Notes under the pieces: model-generated
Databases searched by the model: none
What the model was told of the DNA's origin: nothing
What the model saw: only the letters and a program-made list of their open reading frames with translations
From: Frankia sp. RB7
GTDB taxonomy: Bacteria; Pseudomonadota; Alphaproteobacteria; Rhizobiales; Xanthobacteraceae
Length of the DNA stretch: 64,000 nt
Assembly (NCBI GenBank): GCA_030403585.1
Contig: JAUEPE010000023.1
Span: 35,380 to 99,379, forward strand
Reading direction: 5' to 3'
Made by a program: the position numbers and the translations under genes
Shown here: positions 43,240 to 51,907 of the stretch, in pieces
How positions within the stretch are numbered: position 1 is the stretch's first letter
Layout of the letters: every line of letters starts with the position of its first letter

Positions 43240-44774
43240 GCGGTCACCAGGCTTGCAAGGTATGAGGCATCAGGCACCAGAGAATCCAGAACGCGCGCCG
43301 AGGAGAGCACGCCGGGCAGGCCCGCGCCGGGATGTGTGCCGGCACCGACCAGATACAGATTTTCGATATCTTCGCTCTTGTTGTGCGGGCGAAACCACGC
43401 GCTTTGCGTGAGGATCGGCTCCAGACCAAAGGCCGCGCCGCGAAACGAGGAGAGCCGGTCCTGAAAATCCTGCGGCGTCAGCAGGCGCGAACTAATGATC
43501 TCGTTCTCCAGACCTCGCAGCACTGTCCTCGATAGCTCGCCTGCAATCGCCTGACGATAATCTTCGGCCACCACGCTCCAGTCGGTTCCGCTTTGCAGAT
43601 GCGGGACGGGTGAAAGCACGTAGAACGCGTCGCAGCCGTCGGGCGCGAGGGACGTATCCGTCGCGGTTGGACGATGCAGATACAGGCTGAAATCGTCGGC
43701 TAGCACCTTGCGCTCGAAAATGTCCGTCAGCAACCGCTTGTAGCGCGGCCCCAGCAGGATCGTGTGGTGCGGCACCCCATCGTATCTACGACGTGTGCCG
43801 AAGTACCAGACGAACAGACTCATCGAATAACGCGCGCGTTCGATGCGCCTGTCGGTCCAGCGCGATCGCGCCGACGCAGGCACGAGATGCCGATAGGTCC
43901 ATGCGGAATCCGCGTTGGAGACGACGATATCAGCGCGCATAGTTTCGCCCGAAGCGAGATGAACTCCGCACGCGATGCCATTGTTCACGACGATCTCTTG
44001 GACCTCCTGGTTGCAGCGGAGACTGCCACCCAGCCCCTTGATCAGCCGGACCAGCCCATCGACCAACCGCCCGGTGCCGCCAAGCGCAAAATGCACGCCC
44101 CAGCGCCGCTCCAGAAATGCGATCAGACAATAGATCGAACTCACAGTGAGAGGGTTGCCGCCGATCAGCAGCGGATGAAAGCTGAAGACGACACGCAGTC
44201 GCGGATCGCGGAAGAATTTCGAAACCAGCGAATAGACACTGCGATAGCTCGACAGCCGCAGCATCTCAGGCGCGATCTTCGCCATATCCGACCATTTGCT
44301 GAACGGCACGTCGCCGAGCCGCTCGAAGCCGACTTTGAAGATCTCTTCGCTGGCCTTCATGTAGGCCTCGTATCCGTCGACATCTAACGGAGAAAATCGC
44401 GCGATCTCGCCGCGCATCGCGACGGGGTCGCCGGAATAGTCGAAATGCGATCCGTCCTGAAATCGGATCCGATAGAACGGCGAGACCGGCACCAGCGTCA
44501 CGTCGTCGGACATCTTTCGTCCGCACAGCTTCCACAATTCCTCGAACAGAAACGGCGCGGTGACGATGGTCGGCCCCGCATCGAAGGTGAAGCCGTCCTG
44601 CCGGTAGACATAAGCTCGGCCGCCGGGGGCATCGAGCTTTTCGAGAACGGTGACGCGATAGCCTTTTGTGCCCAACCGGATCGCGGCTGCCAATCCGCCA
44701 AAACCGCTACCGATCACCACCGCGTGCGGCTGGCGATGCGATGGCGTTGATCGGACTGAGGTTGAATCCAGCAT
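43236..44774 (-). CDS. crtI: phytoene desaturase
   Basis: CrtI makes neurosporene or lycopene from phytoene, using FAD. From the ATG at 44774 (MLDSTSVRST) the protein is 512 residues. HAVVIGSGFGGLAAAIRLGTKGYRVTVLEKLDAPGGRAYVYRQDGFTFDAGPTIVTAP is the N-terminal Rossmann fold, and LYLVGAGTHPGAGLPGVLSSARVL the C-terminal FAD motif. An in-frame ATG at 44813 would sit on the PpsR palindrome, so I prefer 44774. Two PpsR sites lie 9 and 44 nt upstream of the start. Confidence 0.94.
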   Translation of the reverse strand: MLDSTSVRSTPSHRQPHAVVIGSGFGGLAAAIRLGTKGYRVTVLEKLDAPGGRAYVYRQDGFTFDAGPTIVTAPFLFEELWKLCGRKMSDDVTLVPVSPFYRIRFQDGSHFDYSGDPVAMRGEIARFSPLDVDGYEAYMKASEEIFKVGFERLGDVPFSKWSDMAKIAPEMLRLSSYRSVYSLVSKFFRDPRLRVVFSFHPLLIGGNPLTVSSIYCLIAFLERRWGVHFALGGTGRLVDGLVRLIKGLGGSLRCNQEVQEIVVNNGIACGVHLASGETMRADIVVSNADSAWTYRHLVPASARSRWTDRRIERARYSMSLFVWYFGTRRRYDGVPHHTILLGPRYKRLLTDIFERKVLADDFSLYLHRPTATDTSLAPDGCDAFYVLSPVPHLQSGTDWSVVAEDYRQAIAGELSRTVLRGLENEIISSRLLTPQDFQDRLSSFRGAAFGLEPILTQSAWFRPHNKSEDIENLYLVGAGTHPGAGLPGVLSSARVLDSLVPDASYLASLVTA

Positions 44775-44782
44775 AAGGCTAC

Positions 44783-44800
44783 TGTAATTATTTATTGACA
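44783..44800. promoter_or_regulatory. PpsR-type operator 1 upstream of crtI
   Basis: A perfect TGT-N12-ACA palindrome with ACTGT/ACAGT arms, 9 nt upstream of the chosen crtI start. This position would block transcription directly. Confidence 0.82.
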
Positions 44801-44817
44801 GTTTCCTAGCCATAAAG

Positions 44818-44835
44818 TGTATATTCAGATTTACA
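44818..44835. promoter_or_regulatory. PpsR-type operator 2 upstream of crtI
   Basis: A second perfect TGT-N12-ACA, 17 nt from the first and overlapping the bchO stop region. Pairs of closely spaced sites are typical for cooperative PpsR/CrtJ binding. Confidence 0.8.
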
Positions 44836-45727
44836 TTTCTTGCGCCGTTTGCTCGGCAGCTGTTGTGCGAGCGTATTTCAAGATGAGCTGCGCGATTAGT
44901 TGCGGCTGCTCTTCGTGCGCGAGATGGCCGAGACCGGGCAGTCGCTCGATCACGGCACTTGGAAGAATCTCGCGAACCTGTCGCGCGGCCTCCGGCGATA
45001 TCGAGCGATCATGGGTAGCGGCGACCAAGACCAGCGCTGTCGTCAGCCGTGGCAGATCGTGCAGCAGCGGTTCGAGTTTCCAGTTCGCCATCATCCGCAG
45101 TGCGGCCGCGACATGCGCAGGATTTCGTACCAGCTTGCGATAGAGCGCAATCCCATCCTGATCGATCGTCGAACCGGTGTTGGCAATCAACCGCTCGACC
45201 GCGCCGGCATGCGATGCCTGCCAGGCGAACACGCGCGGCACCAATGGGTTCATCACCAGCAGATTCGCCAGGGGCGAGAACAGATGGTTGGCGATGCCGC
45301 CGAACGGCATGAAGGCCCCATTCAGGGCGATCAGCAGGCGCGGCGCCATGCGGCCGGCGAGACACATGCGCGCTGATATCGCCGCTCCTGCGGAATGGCC
45401 GACCGTGATCTCCGGCCGGACCTCGAGTTTGCGCAGCAGCGCGCCGAGGTCCGCCGCCATGCCTGGCAGCGACAACCGATATGATGGTGGCGATTGCGTA
45501 AATCCGTGTCCTGGCAAATCCGGCGCAACCACCGAGAAATGCTCGGCCAGCAGCGGCAATAATTCGCGCCAGGAATGCGTTGCGGCCCCCGTGCCGTGGA
45601 TCAAGAGCAGTGATGGCCCCTCGCCCATTCGCTGCACATGCCAGCGGATCCCGGCCGCTTCAACGAACGCACTGGCATTCCGGTTGGGCCATCCTGCACC
45701 ATCGCGGCTCCAGACGAGACCGGACAC
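44831..45727 (-). CDS. bchO: BchO, alpha/beta hydrolase linked to Mg chelatase
   Basis: A 298-residue alpha/beta hydrolase-fold protein with the N-terminal LVWSRDGAGWPNRNASAFVEAAGIRWHVQRMG and nucleophile elbow EITVGHSAGAAISAR of BchO, which usually accompanies bchD and bchI. Its role in Mg insertion is suggested but not proven. The HGTG oxyanion-type motif (LLLIHGTGAATHSW) is intact and the catalytic His is probably GLGHLAHEEQP. It is separated from bchD-bchI here by two genes. Confidence 0.9.
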   Translation of the reverse strand: MSGLVWSRDGAGWPNRNASAFVEAAGIRWHVQRMGEGPSLLLIHGTGAATHSWRELLPLLAEHFSVVAPDLPGHGFTQSPPSYRLSLPGMAADLGALLRKLEVRPEITVGHSAGAAISARMCLAGRMAPRLLIALNGAFMPFGGIANHLFSPLANLLVMNPLVPRVFAWQASHAGAVERLIANTGSTIDQDGIALYRKLVRNPAHVAAALRMMANWKLEPLLHDLPRLTTALVLVAATHDRSISPEAARQVREILPSAVIERLPGLGHLAHEEQPQLIAQLILKYARTTAAEQTAQEM

Positions 45728-45736
45728 GGCAGCGCC

Positions 45737-46696
45737 TTATGCGGGCAATGCCGACGGCACGCCGGCAAGAAACGCATCGTAGGCCGCAACGAATTCGGCT
45801 TCGGCTTCGAAGTGCGGCATCGCACCGGTCGAGAACACGCGAATGGTCCAGTTGGCGCGACCCTCGACTTGCGTCTTGTTGGTGTAGTCGACGAAATCGC
45901 CGCGCACACCGTGGCTCATCCAGACCGGGAGTGTCAGCGAATGATAGATGCGGGTAATGTCCTCGCTGAACAAAAATCCCGACACGAAATAGTAGGGCGC
46001 ATGCTGTGCGCCGGGCTGGCGCGTCGTCAGGTAGTCGTATTCCAGCAAGCCCTCGTCGATGTCGCGCGACCCCCAGGTCTTGTTCAGGAAGTAGCGGATT
46101 CCGGCGCGGCTGGTCAGCAGCCTGAAGAAGCCTTCGCTCCACAGGGGAAACTCGAGCAGCGCATGCAGCCACGGCTTGCCGCGCGTGCCGTCTCGCCATT
46201 TCGTGGTCTTGTCGCGGCTCCTGAAGCCGGTGGGGCTGACCAGGGCTGCGCTGCGAAACGCCAGCGGCGCGTCGGTTACGGCACGGGCCAGAAATTCCGA
46301 CGACAGCGACACTGCCAATGCATCAATCGGGTCGCGACCGTGATCGCTCTGGATTTCTCGCACCGCGATCAGAACCGCGTCCGTCATCATGCGGACCGTG
46401 TATTCGCGCTTCCCCCGGTCCGAATGGCCGAAGCCCGGGAGCTCCAGAGCGTAAACCGTCCGGCTCCGGCGATAGTGCTCGTAAAGCGGCTTGATCTCAT
46501 AAGCAGAGCCCGCGGCATTGATGCTGTGAACGAGCAAGAGCGGTGGAAACTTGCCGGGAGCTTCGGGACTGGCTGAAAAGTAGGTCAGCCTCCCAACGGG
46601 ACTGCCGATCTCGTGGCGCTGGCCGGAGACCGGCGCGGGCAATTCCTCCGCGCGACGGAACGCGGCAGGGCTGATCGCCGGGGCGGCTGCGCTCAT
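45737..46696 (-). CDS. alpha/beta hydrolase-fold protein of unknown role, between bchO and hemE
   Basis: A 319-residue protein from the ATG at 46696 with AAAGGAGA upstream at ideal spacing. The fold is clear: PPLLLVHSINAAGSAYEIKPLYEHYR, VYALELPGFGHSDRGKREYTVRMM, and a late His in STGAMPHFEAE. The expected nucleophile elbow Gly-X-Ser-X-Gly is replaced by AVSLSSEFLA, lacking both glycines, and the oxyanion HG motif reads HSIN. A hydrolase may therefore be inactive or specialised. It sits 9 nt upstream of bchO, so the two are co-transcribed. The substrate is unknown. Confidence 0.8.
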   Translation of the reverse strand: MSAAAPAISPAAFRRAEELPAPVSGQRHEIGSPVGRLTYFSASPEAPGKFPPLLLVHSINAAGSAYEIKPLYEHYRRSRTVYALELPGFGHSDRGKREYTVRMMTDAVLIAVREIQSDHGRDPIDALAVSLSSEFLARAVTDAPLAFRSAALVSPTGFRSRDKTTKWRDGTRGKPWLHALLEFPLWSEGFFRLLTSRAGIRYFLNKTWGSRDIDEGLLEYDYLTTRQPGAQHAPYYFVSGFLFSEDITRIYHSLTLPVWMSHGVRGDFVDYTNKTQVEGRANWTIRVFSTGAMPHFEAEAEFVAAYDAFLAGVPSALPA

Positions 46697-46804
46697 CGCA
46701 AATCTCCTTTTTCGTACCAGATCGCATCTCGCCGTGGCCAAGATCGTAACAGCAGTGTATCAGAACTGACAATCATACTTGTCGACCAGCAACGGAAATG
46801 CCGC

Positions 46805-47857
46805 TTGACACAAGCTCCGCCTGCCAAACCCTTCCTCGAAGTGCTTTCCGGCCGGCTGCAGCCAGTTCCACCGCTCTGGATGATGCGGCAAGCCGGCCGC
46901 TATCTACCGGAATACCGCGAGGTTCGTGCCAAGGCCGGGGGCTTTCTCGATCTCTGCTTCACGCCCGAGTTCGCCGCCGAAGTGACACTGCAGCCGATCC
47001 GCCGCTTCAACTTCGATGCGGCGATCATCTTCTCGGATATTCTCGTGATCCCTTATGCGCTCGGGCGCGATGTCAGGTTCGAAGTCGGCGAAGGACCGCG
47101 GCTTGATCCCCTGGACACGCCGGACAAGGTCGCCACACTGGCGTCGACCGGGGATTTCACCAAGCTCGAGCCGGTATTCGAAGCGCTGCGCCGCGTGCGT
47201 TTCGAGCTCGATCCGAAGATCGCGCTGATCGGATTTTGCGGCGCACCGTGGACAGTTGCGACCTACATGGTCGCGGGACACGGCACGCCGGATCAGGCGC
47301 CGGCGCGGATGATGGCCTATCGCCATCCCGAGGCGTTTGCACAGATCATCGACACCGTCGTCGAGAACTCGATTCACTACCTGCTCGGGCAACTCGCCGC
47401 CGGCGCTGACGTGCTGCAGATCTTCGACACCTGGGCCGGAGTGCTCCCGCCGCACGAATTCCAGCGCTGGTCGGTCGAACCAACAAGGCGCATCGTCGAG
47501 GGCGTCCGCAGAAAGGTACCAGGCGCAAAGATCATCGGCTTCCCGCGCGGCGCCAGCGCGTTGCTGCCTGGATATGTCGAAGCAACCGGCGTAGATGCGG
47601 TCAGCATCGACTGGACGGCCGAACCGTCGCTGATCCGTGAAAGGGTTCAGAACCGCGTTGCGGTGCAGGGCAATCTCGATCCGCTGGTTCTGATCGCGGG
47701 CGGCGACGCTCTGGACCGCGCGATCGACGACGTGCTGACGAATTTTGCAAGCGGCCGGCTGATCTTCAACCTCGGCCATGGCATCCAGCCGGAAACCCCG
47801 ATCGCGCATGTCGAGCAGATGGCAAAGCGGGTTCGGGCCTACAAGGGATCGCTTTAG
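46805..47857 (+). CDS. hemE: uroporphyrinogen decarboxylase
   Basis: HemE decarboxylates four acetates of uroporphyrinogen III to coproporphyrinogen III. The conserved PKPFLEVL-like start (KPFLEVLSGRLQPVPPLWMMRQAGRYLPEYR) is preceded by a TTG at 46805, giving 350 residues; there is no ATG close by. The region GFCGAPWTVATYMVAGHG and FDTWAGVLPP are typical. The 3' end converges on bchD with stop codons overlapping. A site TGT-N10-ACA at 46756-46771 lies upstream but has the wrong spacing for PpsR. Confidence 0.93.
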   Translation: MTQAPPAKPFLEVLSGRLQPVPPLWMMRQAGRYLPEYREVRAKAGGFLDLCFTPEFAAEVTLQPIRRFNFDAAIIFSDILVIPYALGRDVRFEVGEGPRLDPLDTPDKVATLASTGDFTKLEPVFEALRRVRFELDPKIALIGFCGAPWTVATYMVAGHGTPDQAPARMMAYRHPEAFAQIIDTVVENSIHYLLGQLAAGADVLQIFDTWAGVLPPHEFQRWSVEPTRRIVEGVRRKVPGAKIIGFPRGASALLPGYVEATGVDAVSIDWTAEPSLIRERVQNRVAVQGNLDPLVLIAGGDALDRAIDDVLTNFASGRLIFNLGHGIQPETPIAHVEQMAKRVRAYKGSL

Positions 47858-49611
47858 CGGACGCTGGCGAGCACCGCCTTTGACAAGGTCACGGCGTCGG
47901 CGTGCGGAAGCGGCAGATAGCGCGCACCCAACTCTTTGGCGATAGCCTCTCCTGAGACGCCCGGACGCGGCGACGTATCGACCAGGACAACCGCGATACC
48001 GGCGCCGCGCAACTGTCGCGCTGCGCTCATCGCGTCGTCCTCGGCACGCGGGCGCCCCTGCCCGCCATCGCGCGCGATGTTGGCACGGCCATCGGTCAGG
48101 ACGATCACTGTCGGCGTCTGACCCTTGCGGCGGATCGAATCAGACAGTACGAAGGCCGCATCGAGTCCGGCCGCCAATGGCGTGCCGCCCCCACCCGGTA
48201 ATCCAGCAAGGCTACGCTTGGCGCGCGCCAACGAACGGGTCGGCGGAAGCAGCAACTCCGCGGCACTGCCGCGAAACGCAATCAGCGCGACCTGGTCCCG
48301 CCGGATGTAGCAATCCGCCAGAAGCAACTCGACCGCACCCTTGGCCTCCGCCAGCCGATGCAATGCTGCGGAGCCGGACGCATCGACGACGAAAATCGTA
48401 ACCGTTTCCGTGCGCTGCTTGAACCGCGAGATGCGGAAGTCATCCTTGCGGATCAAAATGCGGGGCCGCGATCCCTCGCCCGCTCCGGCCGCCTCGCGGC
48501 GCCGCAGAAGTTGCCATGGCGCCGCCGCGCGCAAGGTTTCGATCACGTTGAGCCTGGCACCGGCGCGCAATTCGCCGCGCAGCACACCGGCCGGCCGGCC
48601 ACGCTTGCCGGATTTCTGCAATGCTCCGGCCTTGCCGGAGGAGCGACTGCGCGATCGTCCCGCAGATCCCGCACGAAGGGCTGCCAGCACATCCGGCGGG
48701 ATTGCTGCCTGAGCTGCGGCCAAAATGACTTCGTCGAGGGCGCGATCGATGTCGGGGATTTGATCCTCGCCGCCGGACTCATCAGCTTCATCTTCGGTCG
48801 GCGAAGGTGGCTGCTCCGGTTGGGCCTCTTCATCGGCTGGCGGAAACAGCAGCGCGCGGGGCGCCAGCACCAACCGCGCAGCGAGAGCGAGATCCTCCTG
48901 TTCGACTCTGGAGTGACCTGCGAGCGCGGCACTGGCGGAGGCGATACGCAACGCCAGCAGTGGCGCACGCAACGAGGTAATCCCGAGCGCCGTCGCCGCG
49001 GTACAAATTGCCTCGATCTGGGCAGCGTCGGCCTTGAGGGATCGCAGCTTCGCCCGTGCCGCCGCTGTTTCCCCGGCATCAAGCGCGAATTCCTCGGCGT
49101 CACGGATGCCGATTGCGTTGAGATCGAGGTGGAGCGCCAGACGATCGCGCAGCGATGCAGGCGCGAATTCGTCCTCGACGCCTTCGTCGAGGGCGATCAC
49201 CCCAAAACGCGCAGGCATCCGGAGCGACAGGCCGTCGCGCTCCACCATGGTCTCCCCGGCGTCCATAGCGGCCGTGACATGGACCGTCGTTGCTGCGGAC
49301 AGCCGTTCCGCCATCGCCAGCATGATCACGCCGTCATCGGCTTCCGCCAGGAGTCCGCGCTCGGCAACGGGACGGCCGGTCAGCAACGTCGCGTTGAGCT
49401 CCAGCCCACCGAGCAGCCGGCCTTCGGCGATATTCAGCGGCACCTGCTTCACATTGCAGGATGGCGGCAGTGTCGCACGAAGCAAGGCGAGCCAGCGATC
49501 CCGCACTGGGCCTGCGCGTGATGTCAACACCACGCCGCCTGTCCCCGACGGGTCCACGGCGAATAATCGCGCCGCCGTCACCGCATCGGACCAGACGGCA
49601 GCGCCGGTCAT
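47854..49611 (-). CDS. bchD: magnesium chelatase subunit D
   Basis: BchD, 585 residues, pairs with BchI: an AAA+-like N-terminal part, an acidic/proline-rich linker near residues 255-280 (ADEEAQPEQPPSPTEDEADE), and a C-terminal integrin I domain with the MIDAS-like VVDASGSAALHRLAEAKGA and GGTPLAAGLDAAFVLSDS. The gene order bchD-bchI overlaps by 4 nt. Confidence 0.94.
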   Translation of the reverse strand: MTGAAVWSDAVTAARLFAVDPSGTGGVVLTSRAGPVRDRWLALLRATLPPSCNVKQVPLNIAEGRLLGGLELNATLLTGRPVAERGLLAEADDGVIMLAMAERLSAATTVHVTAAMDAGETMVERDGLSLRMPARFGVIALDEGVEDEFAPASLRDRLALHLDLNAIGIRDAEEFALDAGETAAARAKLRSLKADAAQIEAICTAATALGITSLRAPLLALRIASASAALAGHSRVEQEDLALAARLVLAPRALLFPPADEEAQPEQPPSPTEDEADESGGEDQIPDIDRALDEVILAAAQAAIPPDVLAALRAGSAGRSRSRSSGKAGALQKSGKRGRPAGVLRGELRAGARLNVIETLRAAAPWQLLRRREAAGAGEGSRPRILIRKDDFRISRFKQRTETVTIFVVDASGSAALHRLAEAKGAVELLLADCYIRRDQVALIAFRGSAAELLLPPTRSLARAKRSLAGLPGGGGTPLAAGLDAAFVLSDSIRRKGQTPTVIVLTDGRANIARDGGQGRPRAEDDAMSAARQLRGAGIAVVLVDTSPRPGVSGEAIAKELGARYLPLPHADAVTLSKAVLASVR

Positions 49612-50630
49612 CCCAGCACCTCCGCTATCGCACGATCGACCCTGACCGAGGAGCCCGCATCATCCAGCGGATTGCGCCGCAAGCGATGACGCAGGGCCGA
49701 AGGCGCGATCCGGCGCAGATGATCGTCGGTCACGGTCCTGGCGGAGTCGAGTGCCGCGAGAGCTCTGGCCGCACGCATCAGGGTCAACTCGCCGCGCAAA
49801 CCGTCGGTACCGAGCGCCATGCAGAGTTTTGCGGCACGCTCGAGCGTCACATCAGGCACCGATACCGCGGCGAGCTTCTCCCGCGCCGCGATGATCTTCT
49901 TGCGAAGCTTGGCCTCGTCCTTGGCCCACTTGGTGACGAAGGCTTCGCTATCGCTTTCAAAGGCGTCACGACGCCGCACCACCTCGATCCGGTCCGCAAG
50001 ATTGTCGGGGGTCTTCACCTCCACCGACATGCCGAAGCGATCCAGCAATTGCGGGCGCAACTCGCCTTCCTCGGGGTTTCCTGTCCCGACCAGCACGAAC
50101 CGCGCGGGATGGCGTATGCTCAGGCCTTCGCGCTCGACGACATTTTCGCCGGACGCGGCGACATCGAGCAGGAGGTCGACGAGGTGATCCTCCAGCAGAT
50201 TGGCTTCGTCGATGTACAGAAACCCGCGATGCGCCCGGGCCAGCAATCCCGGCTCGAACGCCTTCTCTCCGCGCGCCAGTGCTCGTTCCAGATCGAGTGC
50301 CCCGACAACGCGATCCTCGGTCGCTCCAAGCGGCAGATCGACCACCGGCACCGGGATCTGTGTGGACTTCAGCCCGCCCTTGGCTGCACGAACGCCGCAA
50401 TCTTCGCAAAACTCCGCCGGCCGGTCCGGATCGCAATTGTAGCGGCAGCCGACAACGACCTTCATTTTCGGCAGCAACGCCGCAAGTGCACGGACCGCCG
50501 TGGACTTGCCGGAGCCGCGATCGCCAAAGGCCAGCACGCCGCCGACCTTGGGATCGACCGCGGCAATCAGCAGCGCGAGCTTCATCTCGTCCTGGCCGAC
50601 AATCGCAGAGAATGGAAACGCTGTTGCCAT
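49608..50630 (-). CDS. bchI: magnesium chelatase ATPase subunit I
   Basis: BchI is the AAA+ ATPase of Mg chelatase. The 340-residue protein starts FPFSAIVGQDEMKLALLIAAVDPKVGGVLAFGDRGSGKSTAVRALAALLP with Walker A GDRGSGKST, Walker B GFLYIDEANLLEDHLVDLLLD, and the sensor region PARFVLVGTGNPEEGELRPQLLDRFG. It lies 9 nt from hemC. Confidence 0.96.
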   Translation of the reverse strand: MATAFPFSAIVGQDEMKLALLIAAVDPKVGGVLAFGDRGSGKSTAVRALAALLPKMKVVVGCRYNCDPDRPAEFCEDCGVRAAKGGLKSTQIPVPVVDLPLGATEDRVVGALDLERALARGEKAFEPGLLARAHRGFLYIDEANLLEDHLVDLLLDVAASGENVVEREGLSIRHPARFVLVGTGNPEEGELRPQLLDRFGMSVEVKTPDNLADRIEVVRRRDAFESDSEAFVTKWAKDEAKLRKKIIAAREKLAAVSVPDVTLERAAKLCMALGTDGLRGELTLMRAARALAALDSARTVTDDHLRRIAPSALRHRLRRNPLDDAGSSVRVDRAIAEVLG

Positions 50631-50639
50631 CCTAACCTT

Positions 50640-51614
50640 TCATGACCCTGGCCGCGTACGCGCAATGATATCGGCCGCACCCTTGTGAAGCAGTTCCAAC
50701 CCGACCGCGCGACCGAGCTCACGCGGACGGTTGGCGGGCCCGGAACGGGTCACCTCGATAAACCGCCCTTCACCCGCGTCGTCCAGTACCGAAGCAGTGA
50801 GCGTCATCTGCGAACCATCGATCTTTGAATGTCCCGCGATGGGCGAATTGCAGTGACCGTTGAGGACCCACAACACCTCCCGTTCCGCGTCGCAACTCAG
50901 ATGTGCCGCGGGATCGTCGATCAGGGCGAGATACTTCCGCGTCTGCCAATCGTTGATCGCGCACTCGACCGCGACGATGCCCTGCCCGACCGCCGGCAAC
51001 ATTTCCAGAGGTGACAGCTCGCAAGCGATACGATGGCCGAACCCGACTCGTTCGAGCCCGGAACGGGCCATGATCAGAGCGTCCGCCGGTCCCACCTCAC
51101 CGCCACCGGGCAAGCGTTGCATCTCCCGATTATCCAGCTTGCGGACTCTCGTATCGGCGGCACCGCGAAAATGGATCACCTCGATGTCCGGAAACAGCCG
51201 CCGAGCATAGGCGGCGCGCCGCACGGCGTTGGTGCCAATCCTGTAGCCCTTGCCGCGCGAACGCCTGATGTCCTCTATGGAGGCGCCAGGCCGCAACACC
51301 AGCGCATCCGTCGGCGGATCGCGCGGCAGTGTTGCACCGATCACGAGCCCGGGCGTATCCTCATTGCCGGGCATGTCCTTGAGCGAATGCATCGCGGCCT
51401 GAAGCCGGCCCGATGTGACCGCGGCGCGGATTTCAGCGACGAACGCGCCGCCTTTCCCACCATGGACCAGCAGCTTGCTGGTCTGATCGCTATCGCCGGT
51501 GGTCTCGAACCTGACGATCTCGACGCCCAATTCGGGCGCGGCCTTGGACAGGCGCTGCGCAATATCTTCGGTCTGGGCCAACGCCATGACGCTCCTGCGC
51601 GTGCCTATCCGCAT
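50640..51614 (-). CDS. hemC: divergent hydroxymethylbilane synthase (porphobilinogen deaminase)
   Basis: HemC polymerises four porphobilinogens into hydroxymethylbilane. The 324-residue protein starts MRIGTRRSVMALAQTEDIAQ at the ATG at 51614. The substrate/catalytic motif HSLKDMP is present, and the dipyrromethane cofactor Cys is in LNGHCNSPIAGHS. Several family motifs are altered: GKGGAFVAEI for GKGLFTKEL, GTNAVRRAAYARR for GTSSLRRxAQ, FRGAADTRVRKLDN for IRGNVDTRLRKL, and GHCNSPIAG for GGCQVPIA. It is thus a divergent copy, possibly specialised for the PGC, with a canonical one elsewhere. It is co-transcribed with bchI-bchD. Confidence 0.88.
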   Translation of the reverse strand: MRIGTRRSVMALAQTEDIAQRLSKAAPELGVEIVRFETTGDSDQTSKLLVHGGKGGAFVAEIRAAVTSGRLQAAMHSLKDMPGNEDTPGLVIGATLPRDPPTDALVLRPGASIEDIRRSRGKGYRIGTNAVRRAAYARRLFPDIEVIHFRGAADTRVRKLDNREMQRLPGGGEVGPADALIMARSGLERVGFGHRIACELSPLEMLPAVGQGIVAVECAINDWQTRKYLALIDDPAAHLSCDAEREVLWVLNGHCNSPIAGHSKIDGSQMTLTASVLDDAGEGRFIEVTRSGPANRPRELGRAVGLELLHKGAADIIARTRPGS

Positions 51615-51907
51615 CGAGACTGCCACCACCACGCTCCATTCCGCAGCCGCGCGACGCTCCGCAGCACGGCAGAGATTAGGGCCAGCCGTTGCCGGAATGC
51701 AAACCAAGGCCAGCGTGCGGTGCACACGCCGATATCGAGACACAGCACCGCGATAAATATACGAGCCAGTCATCCGGCGTTTCACCGCCCGCCAGATTTT
51801 TTTACGAAGCACACCGGACTTCTTCCGGCTTCTGCCCGGCACGACGGAGTGTTACTCGTATCGCTGCGGCCCGCGGAAGCAACGAGCCACTGGAGATCGA
51901 GATCGCG

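Noticed and set aside
46756..46771. TGT-N10-ACA before hemE and the hydrolase gene
   Set aside because: Spacing is 10, not 12; not counted as a PpsR site.
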